A DNA stretch of 9,955 nucleotides from JABMPU01 sp964457455 (GTDB lineage Bacteria; Cloacimonadota; Cloacimonadia; Cloacimonadales; TCS61). Where the stretch lies: positions 1-9,955 of the forward strand of contig CAYWJN010000087.1 in assembly GCA_964457455.1 (NCBI GenBank), written 5' to 3'. Below the pieces are notes generated by a model. It was not told the origin of the DNA. It worked only from the letters and a program-made list of their open reading frames with translations, and made no database searches. The translations under genes and the position numbers were made by a program. This document shows, piece after piece, positions 1-5,705 of this stretch. Numbering within the stretch: the stretch's first letter is position 1; the number at the start of each line of letters is the position of its first letter.

Positions 1-380
1 ATTATGTATTTGGTAATGGTGATGCTCATTTAAAGAACTTTTCAATTCTGGAAAGTAATGATGAAGATTATGTTCTTTCTCCAGCTTATGATGTTTTAAA
101 TACCAGCATTCATTTCCCTACAGAATCAAGGTTAGCTCTCGATCTTTTCACAGATTTCGAAACTGAAAGTTACAAGATTAATGGATTCTATAAACGGTTG
201 GATTTCCTGGAACTTGCGCAAAAACTGAAGATAAAAAAGGTTAGAGCAGAAAGATTTTTAGATGAATTCGTGATGAAGAAAGAAAGAGTTTATGATTTGA
301 TACAAGTTTCTTTTTTGAGTGATGAAGCGAAAAGCAGATATTTAGAGTTGTTCGATGATAGGATTAAAGCAATTGTGTAG
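1..380 (+). CDS. HipA-family serine/threonine kinase toxin, C-terminal fragment (5' end outside window)
   Basis: The reading frame is open from base 3 to the TAG at 378-380, giving 125 visible residues with no start codon of its own, so the gene runs off the left edge. Near the visible N-terminus is the HipA catalytic loop GNGDAHLKNFS, with the Asp (codon 21-23), Lys and Asn in the same pattern as TDGHAKNFS of E. coli HipA. About 23 residues on is the metal-binding YDVL segment (Asp codon 90-92). A charged helical tail follows, as expected for the C-lobe. Known HipA and HipT kinases phosphorylate aminoacyl-tRNA synthetases (GltX, TrpS) and are held in check by a HipB antitoxin. The N-lobe and any antitoxin would lie upstream, so I cannot tell HipBA from the split HipBST type. 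The catalytic residues visible here are intact. A TTG at 198 is internal and not a start. Confidence 0.85.
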   Translation, partial: YVFGNGDAHLKNFSILESNDEDYVLSPAYDVLNTSIHFPTESRLALDLFTDFETESYKINGFYKRLDFLELAQKLKIKKVRAERFLDEFVMKKERVYDLIQVSFLSDEAKSRYLELFDDRIKAIV

Positions 381-387
381 GTTCTAA

Positions 388-429
388 AACTTGAGTTAAG
401 AACGACTTTAGTCGGACTTGACTTAAGTT
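388..429. repeat. Long imperfect hairpin in the gap after the HipA-family gene
   Basis: Bases 388-400 (AACTTGAGTTAAG) pair with 417-429 over 13 positions including two G·T wobbles. After a 2x2 internal loop, 403-407 (CGACT) pair with 410-414 (AGTCG) around a TT loop. The bases after it (GAGAGTAAAAAAAG) contain no T run, so an ordinary intrinsic terminator on the + strand is not convincing. It could be a REP-like palindromic repeat or a structure that protects the mRNA end. Confidence 0.7.
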
Positions 430-455
430 GAGAGTAAAAAAAGAGAAATTGAAAA

Positions 456-2180
456 ATGAAGTTTAACAAAATTAAATTCATATTTTTATTGCTGATATTC
501 TCCATCAGTTTATTTTCTCAATATGATGAGAAAACGATTTATCTCAAACAAGCAGACAATCTTACAAAAAGAAAACAATATGAAAAGGCAAATGAGATTT
601 ATGAAATCATTCTGGAAAAATTTCCAATCGATTACAGAGTTGTTCGCAAACTGATAAATAACTTTCTCATCACCTCCAAACTTGAGAAAGCAGAAAACCT
701 TTTGGATAAGCATCAAAGTATTTTTCCAGAAATCGATAAAACTACTTTGAGGATTACAATTTTGATTCGCAAAGGAAAACCGGCAAAAGCATTCAATCTA
801 TCTAAAAATTTCTTAAAAGAGAATTCCGGGAAAATCAATTATTATCGAGTTATTTCTTCTGTTTTTGAGCAGAACAGACAGAATGAAAATGCCATAAAAA
901 TTCTGATTAAGGCAAGAAATATCGCAGGAGATGAATACCTGTTTACACGAGAATTGGCAGCTAATTATCAGAACGTAAAAGAATATGATAAAGCTATTCA
1001 GGAGTATTTGAAGCATCTCGAGCAGAATAAATCCTATTTTCATTATGTTGTAAACCGGCTGAAAAGGATTCTGGATGATGATGAAAAGCAGATAAAAGCT
1101 GTTGAGCAATTTGTCAAATATTCCGAAAATGAACAGGTGATTGAGATTTTTGCTCTTTCCCTTGCTTATATTGGAAATTATGAACAAGCCCTTTTGCAAT
1201 ATGATTTGCTCGATAAGAATAAACTAAAAAATTTCGCTGATGAGCAGTTTGCATCGGATAATTTTGAAGTTTCTGAGCAGGCTTACAATCAGTATATTCA
1301 GAAAATAAAGGAACCAAATTTGATTGCAGATGCCAGAATAAAAATCGCTCAGATCTTTATTTTACAAAATAATTTGCAGGAAGCAGAAAAGATACTCTTA
1401 CAAATTTATAATGATAAGGAACTGCAAAAGGTTAAATATCGTTATCGAACAAAAGCAAATCGTTTTTGCAGGGAAATTCTGGCAAATATTGCTATTCGCC
1501 AGAATGAATCAAATGAGTTGGTTCTTAACTATTTGGATGAAGCTAAGTTCTTTGCTTTTAATCAGAAAGAGCAAAAGGAAGTTGAATTTAGAATTATCCA
1601 TTTTCTTATTATGACAGATCAACTGGAACCAGGAAAAGAGAAATTAAGAAATCTTCTGTATAAAGAAGAGCAAGGCTCTGAAATTTTTAAACTTGGTTAT
1701 TATTATTCATTTCTCATGGCAGAGATGGAAAATGATGAAGCTGCTGATAGTCTGCTGGGAGAACTCATCATAAATATTCCGGAAAATGAACTTGTAAATA
1801 ATGCTTTGTTATTTTCTTTGATTATAACAAATTTGCAGGGGACAGCACGTGAGAGCTTTTTGGATGCTTTCAGGAAAAGACAACTCTATAAAATTGAGGA
1901 AGCCATCAATCTTCTTTTTTCTATTTATGAAGAAACTCAGAATGAAGAAATGCTGATTTTAGCTGGAGATTGGGCTTGGGAATCCGGTGATTTCTTTCAA
2001 GCTGAAATCATTTTCTCGCAGGATTTTACTAATGAGATTTTGGCTGATTATGCTCTTTTGAAACTGACACAATTGACATATGATAGAGAAGAAAGAAATC
2101 TGATAATAACCGAATTTCTAAAAATTAACTCGCAATCTGTTTTTTCACCGGGATTTCGTCAGCTATTAGAGGAAAAATAA
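456..2180 (+). CDS. Secreted TPR-repeat protein of unknown function (574 aa)
   Basis: The N-terminus is a typical Sec signal peptide: two Lys-rich turns, then a hydrophobic core (residues ~8-20), with likely cleavage near the SQYDE junction. I see no lipobox Cys. The rest is almost all helical, with TPR-like helix pairs at about residues 29-62, 130-160, 164-196, 228-252, 260-285 and 293-320 (for example 'YDKAIQEYLKHL' and 'YEQALLQYDLL'). The C-terminal half is more diverged. TPR solenoids bind other proteins, so a periplasmic or outer-membrane scaffold role is likely, but nothing in the sequence names the partner. The ATG at 456 is chosen because it starts the signal peptide; only A-rich sequence precedes it, with no clear Shine-Dalgarno site. 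The stop codon overlaps the next gene's start (TAATG), so the two are probably translated together. Confidence 0.8.
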   Translation: MKFNKIKFIFLLLIFSISLFSQYDEKTIYLKQADNLTKRKQYEKANEIYEIILEKFPIDYRVVRKLINNFLITSKLEKAENLLDKHQSIFPEIDKTTLRITILIRKGKPAKAFNLSKNFLKENSGKINYYRVISSVFEQNRQNENAIKILIKARNIAGDEYLFTRELAANYQNVKEYDKAIQEYLKHLEQNKSYFHYVVNRLKRILDDDEKQIKAVEQFVKYSENEQVIEIFALSLAYIGNYEQALLQYDLLDKNKLKNFADEQFASDNFEVSEQAYNQYIQKIKEPNLIADARIKIAQIFILQNNLQEAEKILLQIYNDKELQKVKYRYRTKANRFCREILANIAIRQNESNELVLNYLDEAKFFAFNQKEQKEVEFRIIHFLIMTDQLEPGKEKLRNLLYKEEQGSEIFKLGYYYSFLMAEMENDEAADSLLGELIINIPENELVNNALLFSLIITNLQGTARESFLDAFRKRQLYKIEEAINLLFSIYEETQNEEMLILAGDWAWESGDFFQAEIIFSQDFTNEILADYALLKLTQLTYDREERNLIITEFLKINSQSVFSPGFRQLLEEK

Positions 2181-2437
2181 TGAACAGATTTTTGAACTTT
2201 TTTATTAGATATATTACCTGGTTTCTTGTTTTTTTCATAATCGTCAGATTTTTTCGTTTTATTATTATGTACGGAATCAGATTCTGGTTTATTTCGATTC
2301 CATTATTAATAATTTTGTATCTCTATTTTAGAAGAAGAGAGAGAAAGTTTTTTTCTTCCAAACTTGATCCCAAAAATGAAGTTCCGATTGATGCTGAATT
2401 CACGGTTCTTGATGAAAATGAAGAAGAAAAAAAATAA
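2180..2437 (+). CDS. Small two-helix inner-membrane protein, hypothetical (85 aa)
   Basis: The ATG at 2180-2182 overlaps the TAA of the preceding TPR gene by one base, a classic arrangement for translational coupling, and no separate Shine-Dalgarno site is visible. The protein is very rich in Phe, Ile and Arg. One membrane helix spans about residues 6-31 (interrupted by Arg) and a second about 35-50. The basic stop-transfer segment RRRERK at 51-56 points to a cytoplasmic C-terminus. The soluble tail is acidic and ends in an IDAEFTVLDENEEE-type stretch, like the 'DAEF/DYEEV' tails on many short hypothetical membrane proteins in Bacteroidota relatives. I do not recognise a named family. Because of the coupling it may anchor or assist the exported TPR protein, but that is inference. 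Confidence 0.65.
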   Translation: MNRFLNFFIRYITWFLVFFIIVRFFRFIIMYGIRFWFISIPLLIILYLYFRRRERKFFSSKLDPKNEVPIDAEFTVLDENEEEKK

Positions 2438-2444
2438 AAAATTC

Positions 2445-2471
2445 TCTTCTGTGTTCTCTGTGGGCTCTGTG
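2445..2471. repeat. Short tandem repeat, three 9-bp units ending CTGTG
   Basis: Three adjacent 9-bp units, TCTTCTGTG, TTCTCTGTG and GGCTCTGTG, fill most of the 41-bp gap between the small membrane gene and the recombinase gene. The repeat ends 7 bases before the recombinase ATG, so it occupies the place where a Shine-Dalgarno site would lie and contains none. From general experience, CTCTGTG-type intergenic repeats occur in many unrelated bacterial genomes; I could not check copy number here. Confidence 0.7.
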
Positions 2472-2478
2472 ATAAAAA

Positions 2479-3381
2479 ATGAAAATTGATAATATAATTT
2501 CCCCTCATAACCTGGCATATTTAAACAGCTTTCAATATCATTTGAAAGTGGAGAAAGGGCTTTCCCAAAACAGCGTGGAAGCCTATTATCATGATGTATC
2601 GGATTTCTTGTGTTATATTCATAAAGAAGCTGAACAAATTGCAAAAAAGGATATTGTAGATTATTTTGTAAATCTTCAGGAAATTGGAATATTAAGTTCC
2701 AGTATTGCCCGCAAAAGAAGTTCATTAAAGGCTTTTTTCAAATTCCTCAAAGAAGAAAATATTGAAATCTCATTAAACTTTAACGAAATTCCTCCAATAA
2801 AATACACTCAGAAACTTCCTGATGTTCTCACCATCAAAGAGATGAATAAATTTTTAGATTGCATATCTGTGGATACTGCTCTGGGGATGCGTAACAAAGC
2901 AATGTTTGAATTGATGTATGCCAGCGGATTGCGTATTTCGGAAACTATTAACCTTAGCATTCATGATATTTTTTGGAATGAGAAAGTTGTAAAAGTTATG
3001 GGAAAAGGCAGTAAGCAGCGAGTTGTACCAATTGCCCAAGAATCGTTTGATTTTGTGAGAAATTATTATGAGAATGGAAGAACGAATCTCAAAAAGAATA
3101 AAGAAACAGCAGTTTTGTTCCTTAATAAATTTGGTAGAAAGATGAGCAGAATGGGTGTTTGGAAAATAATTCAGAAAATATCTCTGGAAGCTGGCATAAA
3201 AAAACATGTTTCTCCTCATACATTCCGTCACAGCTTTGCTACACATCTTTTGGAAGGTGGAGCAAATTTAATTTCCGTACAATTGCTTTTGGGTCATGCC
3301 AGCATAAATACCACGCAGATTTATACGAACATTGACAGGGATTTTATTATTGAGGAATATAGGTATCATCCAAGAAAGTAA
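2479..3381 (+). CDS. xerD: Site-specific tyrosine recombinase, XerC/XerD type (300 aa)
   Basis: The length and layout fit XerC/XerD, which act at dif to resolve chromosome dimers. Residues ~12-95 form the core-binding (SAM-like) domain with the pattern 'VEKGLSQNSVEAYYHDVSDF'. Residues ~115-290 form the catalytic domain. All six active-site residues are present: Arg152 (SGLRISE), Lys176 (MGKGSKQR), His247 and Arg250 (SPHTFRHSFATHLL), His273 (LLGHAS) and the nucleophile Tyr282 (QIYTNI). The C-terminus 'EYRYHPRK' matches the HPR ending of Xer proteins. The ATG at 2479 is the first possible start, since an in-frame TAA lies at 2473-2475. There is no Shine-Dalgarno site. The intact full-length form and the surroundings favour a housekeeping Xer over a phage integrase; XerD rather than XerC is a judgement from the N-terminal pattern. 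A palindromic array begins directly after the stop codon. Confidence 0.9.
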   Translation: MKIDNIISPHNLAYLNSFQYHLKVEKGLSQNSVEAYYHDVSDFLCYIHKEAEQIAKKDIVDYFVNLQEIGILSSSIARKRSSLKAFFKFLKEENIEISLNFNEIPPIKYTQKLPDVLTIKEMNKFLDCISVDTALGMRNKAMFELMYASGLRISETINLSIHDIFWNEKVVKVMGKGSKQRVVPIAQESFDFVRNYYENGRTNLKKNKETAVLFLNKFGRKMSRMGVWKIIQKISLEAGIKKHVSPHTFRHSFATHLLEGGANLISVQLLLGHASINTTQIYTNIDRDFIIEEYRYHPRK

Positions 3382-3400
3382 CTCGACCTGCCAGGTCGAG
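3382..3400. repeat. Palindrome A1 (9-bp arms), directly after the recombinase stop
   Basis: CTCGACCTG (3382-3390), one central C, then CAGGTCGAG (3392-3400) form a perfect 9-bp inverted repeat starting at the first base after the recombinase TAA. The next bases (AAACAAAAAG) lack a T run, so on the + strand this is not a standard intrinsic terminator, although the structure could still stabilise the 3' end of the mRNA. Confidence 0.85.
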
Positions 3401-3416
3401 AAACAAAAAGCAGATT

Positions 3417-3440
3417 TGCGACCAGGCTGGTCGCATTACG
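3417..3440. repeat. Palindrome B1 plus ATTACG tail
   Basis: TGCGACCAG (3417-3425), one central G, then CTGGTCGCA (3427-3435) form a perfect 9-bp inverted repeat followed by TTACG. The unit from 3418 recurs at 3484 with a single base difference. Confidence 0.85.
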
Positions 3441-3451
3441 CCAGGTCGAGA
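3441..3451. repeat. Half-palindrome A2 (right arm of A1 repeated)
   Basis: CCAGGTCGAGA repeats bases 3391-3401 exactly, but the left arm CTCGACCTG is absent; the tail of B1 takes its place. The array therefore reads A1-B1-A2-B2. Confidence 0.75.
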
Positions 3452-3483
3452 GAAACATCAACCGGTTTGTTTAAGATTTAGTA

Positions 3484-3506
3484 GCGACCAAGCTGGTCGC
3501 ATTACG
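3484..3506. repeat. Palindrome B2 plus ATTACG tail
   Basis: GCGACCA (3484-3490), AGC, then TGGTCGC (3494-3500), followed by ATTACG, repeats B1 (3418-3440) with one change, G to A at the palindrome centre. It ends 40 bases before the ATG of the next gene, so it lies in that gene's likely promoter or leader region. Confidence 0.85.
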
Positions 3507-3535
3507 GGTGAAAACTGGGAACAAGGTGAAAAAAA

Positions 3536-3539
3536 AGGA
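3536..3539 (+). promoter_or_regulatory. Ribosome binding site that sets the LPP20-like gene start
   Basis: AGGA lies 7 bases before the ATG at 3547. This favours that ATG, which opens directly into a signal peptide, over an in-frame GTG at 3508 that would add 13 mostly polar residues and whose upstream bases belong to palindrome B2. Confidence 0.6.
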
Positions 3540-3546
3540 AAGCAAG

Positions 3547-5358
3547 ATGAAAAAATTATTATTTATTTTGTTGATAATACCTGCTCTTTTGCAGGCACAA
3601 GATAATTTTCAATCTATTCAACTGCAAATGAATGCTATCCAATCTCAACCGGAATTCTACTATTTTGGTTATGCGGAAGGAAAACAGAGAAAAGAAACAG
3701 ACCGGCAGGCATTGCAAAATCTGATGAGCACAATCTTTGTAGTAATCTGCTCGGAAATCAAAGCTACAACAGGTGAAACCTTCGAGGGTGAAACAAAAGA
3801 AAATCTGGGGAAAGTACTGAATATTTATACGTACGGAGAGCTTCCGGATGTGGGGCAGTTAAGCTATAAGAAAGGTCCGGTTTTTCACGTTTTGCGTTTC
3901 ATCAAAAAAGAAGATTATAAGAAGATTTTTGAAACCAAGAAAAAAGAGATCAGAGGATTTCTACGTGAGGCTGAAGAAAATCTTAAGTCGAAACAACTTG
4001 GGAAAACATTCAGAAATTATTATCGCGCTGCAATTGCTATCGAAGCTCTGCAGGAGCGGAAAATTTCCTTCCAAAACAAAGTATATTCTGCAGAATATAT
4101 TTTCTATCTGATAAAAGATATTGCAGAAGAGATCCAGTTTTCTTTGGTTTCCAACGATTACAAGTATGAAACGCGAACTATCATTCTGAATGTCTCATAT
4201 CAAAATAAACCTGTGAATGACCTGAACATTTATTATTATGACCTTCATGATTTTATACCTCAGAAAACGAACTCGAATTATTTTCAAATAGAGCTCTGGG
4301 GAAAAGAATATAAAAAAATGGAAACCTTATCCCTGAAGATCGATGTGAAGGAAAATCTGTATAACAGTTATTCGCAGGAAACAGAAATCTTAAGCAAACT
4401 TTTTGCATCCGACCAATTAGAAATCTGCCGGGAAATTAAGTTACAAAAGAAACCGATTAAATATCCCTTTATAAGGAAGAATAAAAGAATTTCTAACATA
4501 AAATTTACTAATAAATCCAACTGTCTTATAGAAGATAAAATCATTGATAATGTAGGCAAACTTTTTGCTTTTCTGGATAATGAGCTAATTGATGATGAAA
4601 GTATCTTTTCTGATAGAAATATCATAATTCGTATGAATAAAGTGATTGATAACAATCATACAAAACTGCTTGTATATCCTCAAACAGTAGATATCAACAA
4701 AACCGATTTTGGTTGGGAAGTACGTCAGTTTGGTGTGTCTGTAAGTTGTGAGGGATTTCCCACCAGGAATGAAACTGTGGTTATCGATTTTGATGAGAAT
4801 GGCAAAATCTACAATTTCTGTTACACGATAAATCCTGCTTTACACAAGCTTTTTGAATCTGAGGGAACTGCTTCCGGTGATTGGGATTATCGGCAAATTG
4901 CTATTAAATTTCTGGAAAATTATAAGACATCTTACACTACTAAAAATATCGAAGATATTGAAACTCTCTATTCTGAGGATGCTATCATAATCACAGGGAA
5001 AGTGGTGACCAGAACTAAACTGGATAAAGAGATCGGAACGGATTTTTCTGAGAAAGAAATAATCTATTTCAAACGAACCAAAAAGGAACATATTCAGAGA
5101 CAAAAAGATGTTTTCAGGAATAATAAGTTTGTCTGGCTTCAATTTGATACTTTCAATATTAACTCAGCTCCTGTAGAAAAAATTTATGGTGTTTCCATGA
5201 AGCAGAACTATTTCTCAACTACATACAAAGATGAAGGATATCTCTTCTTGCTCACAGATTTCAGAGGTGAGAAACCGATAATTCATGTTAGGAATTGGCA
5301 ACCTGGAGAGTGGGATCTGGAAAAGCAGATGAAACTGGAAAATTTTCGGTTTTATTAG
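3547..5358 (+). CDS. Secreted protein with LPP20-like N-terminus and NTF2-like C-terminus (603 aa)
   Basis: From the ATG at 3547 the protein begins MKKLLFILLIIPALLQAQ, a clean Sec signal peptide with no lipobox Cys. Residues ~35-130 look like an LPP20-type domain: a 'FYYFGYAEGKQRKETDRQALQNLMSTI' pattern, then an amphipathic strand-rich part. Residues ~130-195 are Lys/Glu-rich helices, ~200-300 are strand-rich, and a distinct segment (~388-430) contains 'FGVSVSCEGFPTR'. The last ~155 residues (~447-600) have the SnoaL/NTF2-like pattern 'FLENYKTSYTTKNIEDIETLYSEDAIIITG', closing with 'IIHVRNWQP'. This N-to-C combination is known from envelope proteins of Bacteroidota-like bacteria, none with a firm function. 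It lies alone between two palindrome clusters. Domain calls are by eye; a structural role or sensing of an envelope ligand is speculation. Confidence 0.7.
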   Translation: MKKLLFILLIIPALLQAQDNFQSIQLQMNAIQSQPEFYYFGYAEGKQRKETDRQALQNLMSTIFVVICSEIKATTGETFEGETKENLGKVLNIYTYGELPDVGQLSYKKGPVFHVLRFIKKEDYKKIFETKKKEIRGFLREAEENLKSKQLGKTFRNYYRAAIAIEALQERKISFQNKVYSAEYIFYLIKDIAEEIQFSLVSNDYKYETRTIILNVSYQNKPVNDLNIYYYDLHDFIPQKTNSNYFQIELWGKEYKKMETLSLKIDVKENLYNSYSQETEILSKLFASDQLEICREIKLQKKPIKYPFIRKNKRISNIKFTNKSNCLIEDKIIDNVGKLFAFLDNELIDDESIFSDRNIIIRMNKVIDNNHTKLLVYPQTVDINKTDFGWEVRQFGVSVSCEGFPTRNETVVIDFDENGKIYNFCYTINPALHKLFESEGTASGDWDYRQIAIKFLENYKTSYTTKNIEDIETLYSEDAIIITGKVVTRTKLDKEIGTDFSEKEIIYFKRTKKEHIQRQKDVFRNNKFVWLQFDTFNINSAPVEKIYGVSMKQNYFSTTYKDEGYLFLLTDFRGEKPIIHVRNWQPGEWDLEKQMKLENFRFY

Positions 5359-5365
5359 AATGTAG

Positions 5366-5385
5366 CTCAGACACTTCTGTCTGAG
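5366..5385. repeat. Palindrome CTCAGACA/TGTCTGAG with 4-base loop
   Basis: CTCAGACA (5366-5373), loop CTTC, TGTCTGAG (5378-5385) form a perfect 8-bp stem 7 bases after the stop of the LPP20-like gene. The sequence after it (AAACCGAGC) has no T run, so it is not a typical intrinsic terminator. The linker that follows it resembles the one after palindrome A1. Confidence 0.8.
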
Positions 5386-5396
5386 AAACCGAGCAG

Positions 5397-5416
5397 ATTC
5401 CCATTTACATGGGAAT
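5397..5416. repeat. Palindrome ATTCCCAT/ATGGGAAT followed by GACAG
   Basis: ATTCCCAT (5397-5404), loop TTAC, ATGGGAAT (5409-5416) form a perfect 8-bp stem, followed by GACAGAAT. The form resembles the widespread ATTCCCGC...GCGGGAATGAC intergenic repeat of many bacteria, here with A/T-shifted arms. Confidence 0.8.
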
Positions 5417-5519
5417 GACAGAATGATTTGATGAGGCAATCATCCCCAACTCACACTTCAGTCTTCATTATTATTACGCCCAGACAAGTCGCCGCAAGTC
5501 AGGTCTGATAAACAGTGTC

Positions 5520-5539
5520 ATACTCACGAAAGTGGGTAT
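5520..5539. repeat. Palindrome ATACTCAC/GTGGGTAT, GAAA loop
   Basis: ATACTCAC (5520-5527), loop GAAA, GTGGGTAT (5532-5539) form an 8-bp stem with one wobble pair. Like the element at 5397-5416 it sits in a GTCAT...ATC frame, and a GAGAATGACAGAAT stretch follows 30 bases on, so it may be a diverged copy of the same element. Confidence 0.65.
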
Positions 5540-5597
5540 CTATTACAAAGTAGATTACCGATTACACGAGAATGACAGAATTAGTTGGCAAGATTAT

Positions 5598-5621
5598 GTT
5601 CCAACGCGGGAGCACGGGAAC
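5598..5621. repeat. Degenerate palindrome GTTCC...GGAAC
   Basis: GTTCC (5598-5602) pairs with GGAAC (5617-5621). The interior AACGCGGGAGCACG pairs poorly now. It looks like a decayed palindromic unit. Confidence 0.5.
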
Positions 5622-5695
5622 AAGCAGAAAACTTAATTTTCAACAGAATTATTGACATCAAAAGAAAACAAAAAAAAATGTCTAACCAAAATTTT

Positions 5696-5700
5696 GGAGG
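5696..5700 (+). promoter_or_regulatory. Strong Shine-Dalgarno site setting the second TPR gene start
   Basis: GGAGG lies 5 bases before the ATG at 5706. This is the best ribosome binding site in the window, and it rules against an in-frame TTG at 5652 that would add 18 charged residues before the signal peptide. Confidence 0.8.
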
Positions 5701-5705
5701 AAAGA

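Larger units (their letters stand above)
5359..5705. other. 347-bp gap packed with degenerate palindromes, no gene seen
   Basis: No reading frame here has a good start and plausible composition. The stretch instead holds several separate inverted repeats (5366-5385, 5397-5416, 5520-5539, 5598-5621) and weaker ones: CAGAC 5481-5485 with GTCTG 5503-5507, and ATCTA 5538-5542 with TAGAT 5551-5555. The 11-mer AATGACAGAAT occurs twice (5414-5424 and 5571-5581), and ATTACGCC at 5473-5480 also occurs at 3435-3442. The last ~50 bases are A-rich leader of the following gene. A promoter for that gene is expected but I cannot place it with confidence. Confidence 0.7.

Noticed and set aside
813..1199. Antisense reading frame of 128 codons inside the first TPR gene
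   Set aside because: It mirrors a coherent TPR gene, has no ribosome binding site, and its composition is that of a shadow frame in A/T-rich coding DNA. The same applies to other minus-strand frames, including the 139-codon one at 2306-2725.
3382..3506. Possible CRISPR-like array
   Set aside because: Only two near-full copies of unit B and one and a half of unit A, with unequal spacing (66 and 50 bases), no third repeat, and no cas genes in the window.
3508..3546. In-frame GTG start giving a 13-residue longer LPP20-like protein
   Set aside because: The extra residues are polar and would bury the signal peptide, and the bases before the GTG belong to palindrome B2 with no ribosome binding site. 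ATG 3547 has AGGA at the right distance.
5366..5416. Intrinsic terminator for the LPP20-like gene
   Set aside because: Both stems are good but neither is followed by a T run, and both resemble intergenic repeats. A role in ending transcription is possible but not supported by sequence.
5652..5680. TTGACA at 5652-5657 as promoter of the second TPR gene
   Set aside because: No acceptable -10 hexamer lies 16-18 bases on (the region is an A run), so I do not call it, although a promoter is expected nearby.
5652..5705. In-frame TTG start for the second TPR protein
   Set aside because: A GGAGG five bases before ATG 5706 and a signal peptide beginning exactly there make the upstream TTG unlikely.
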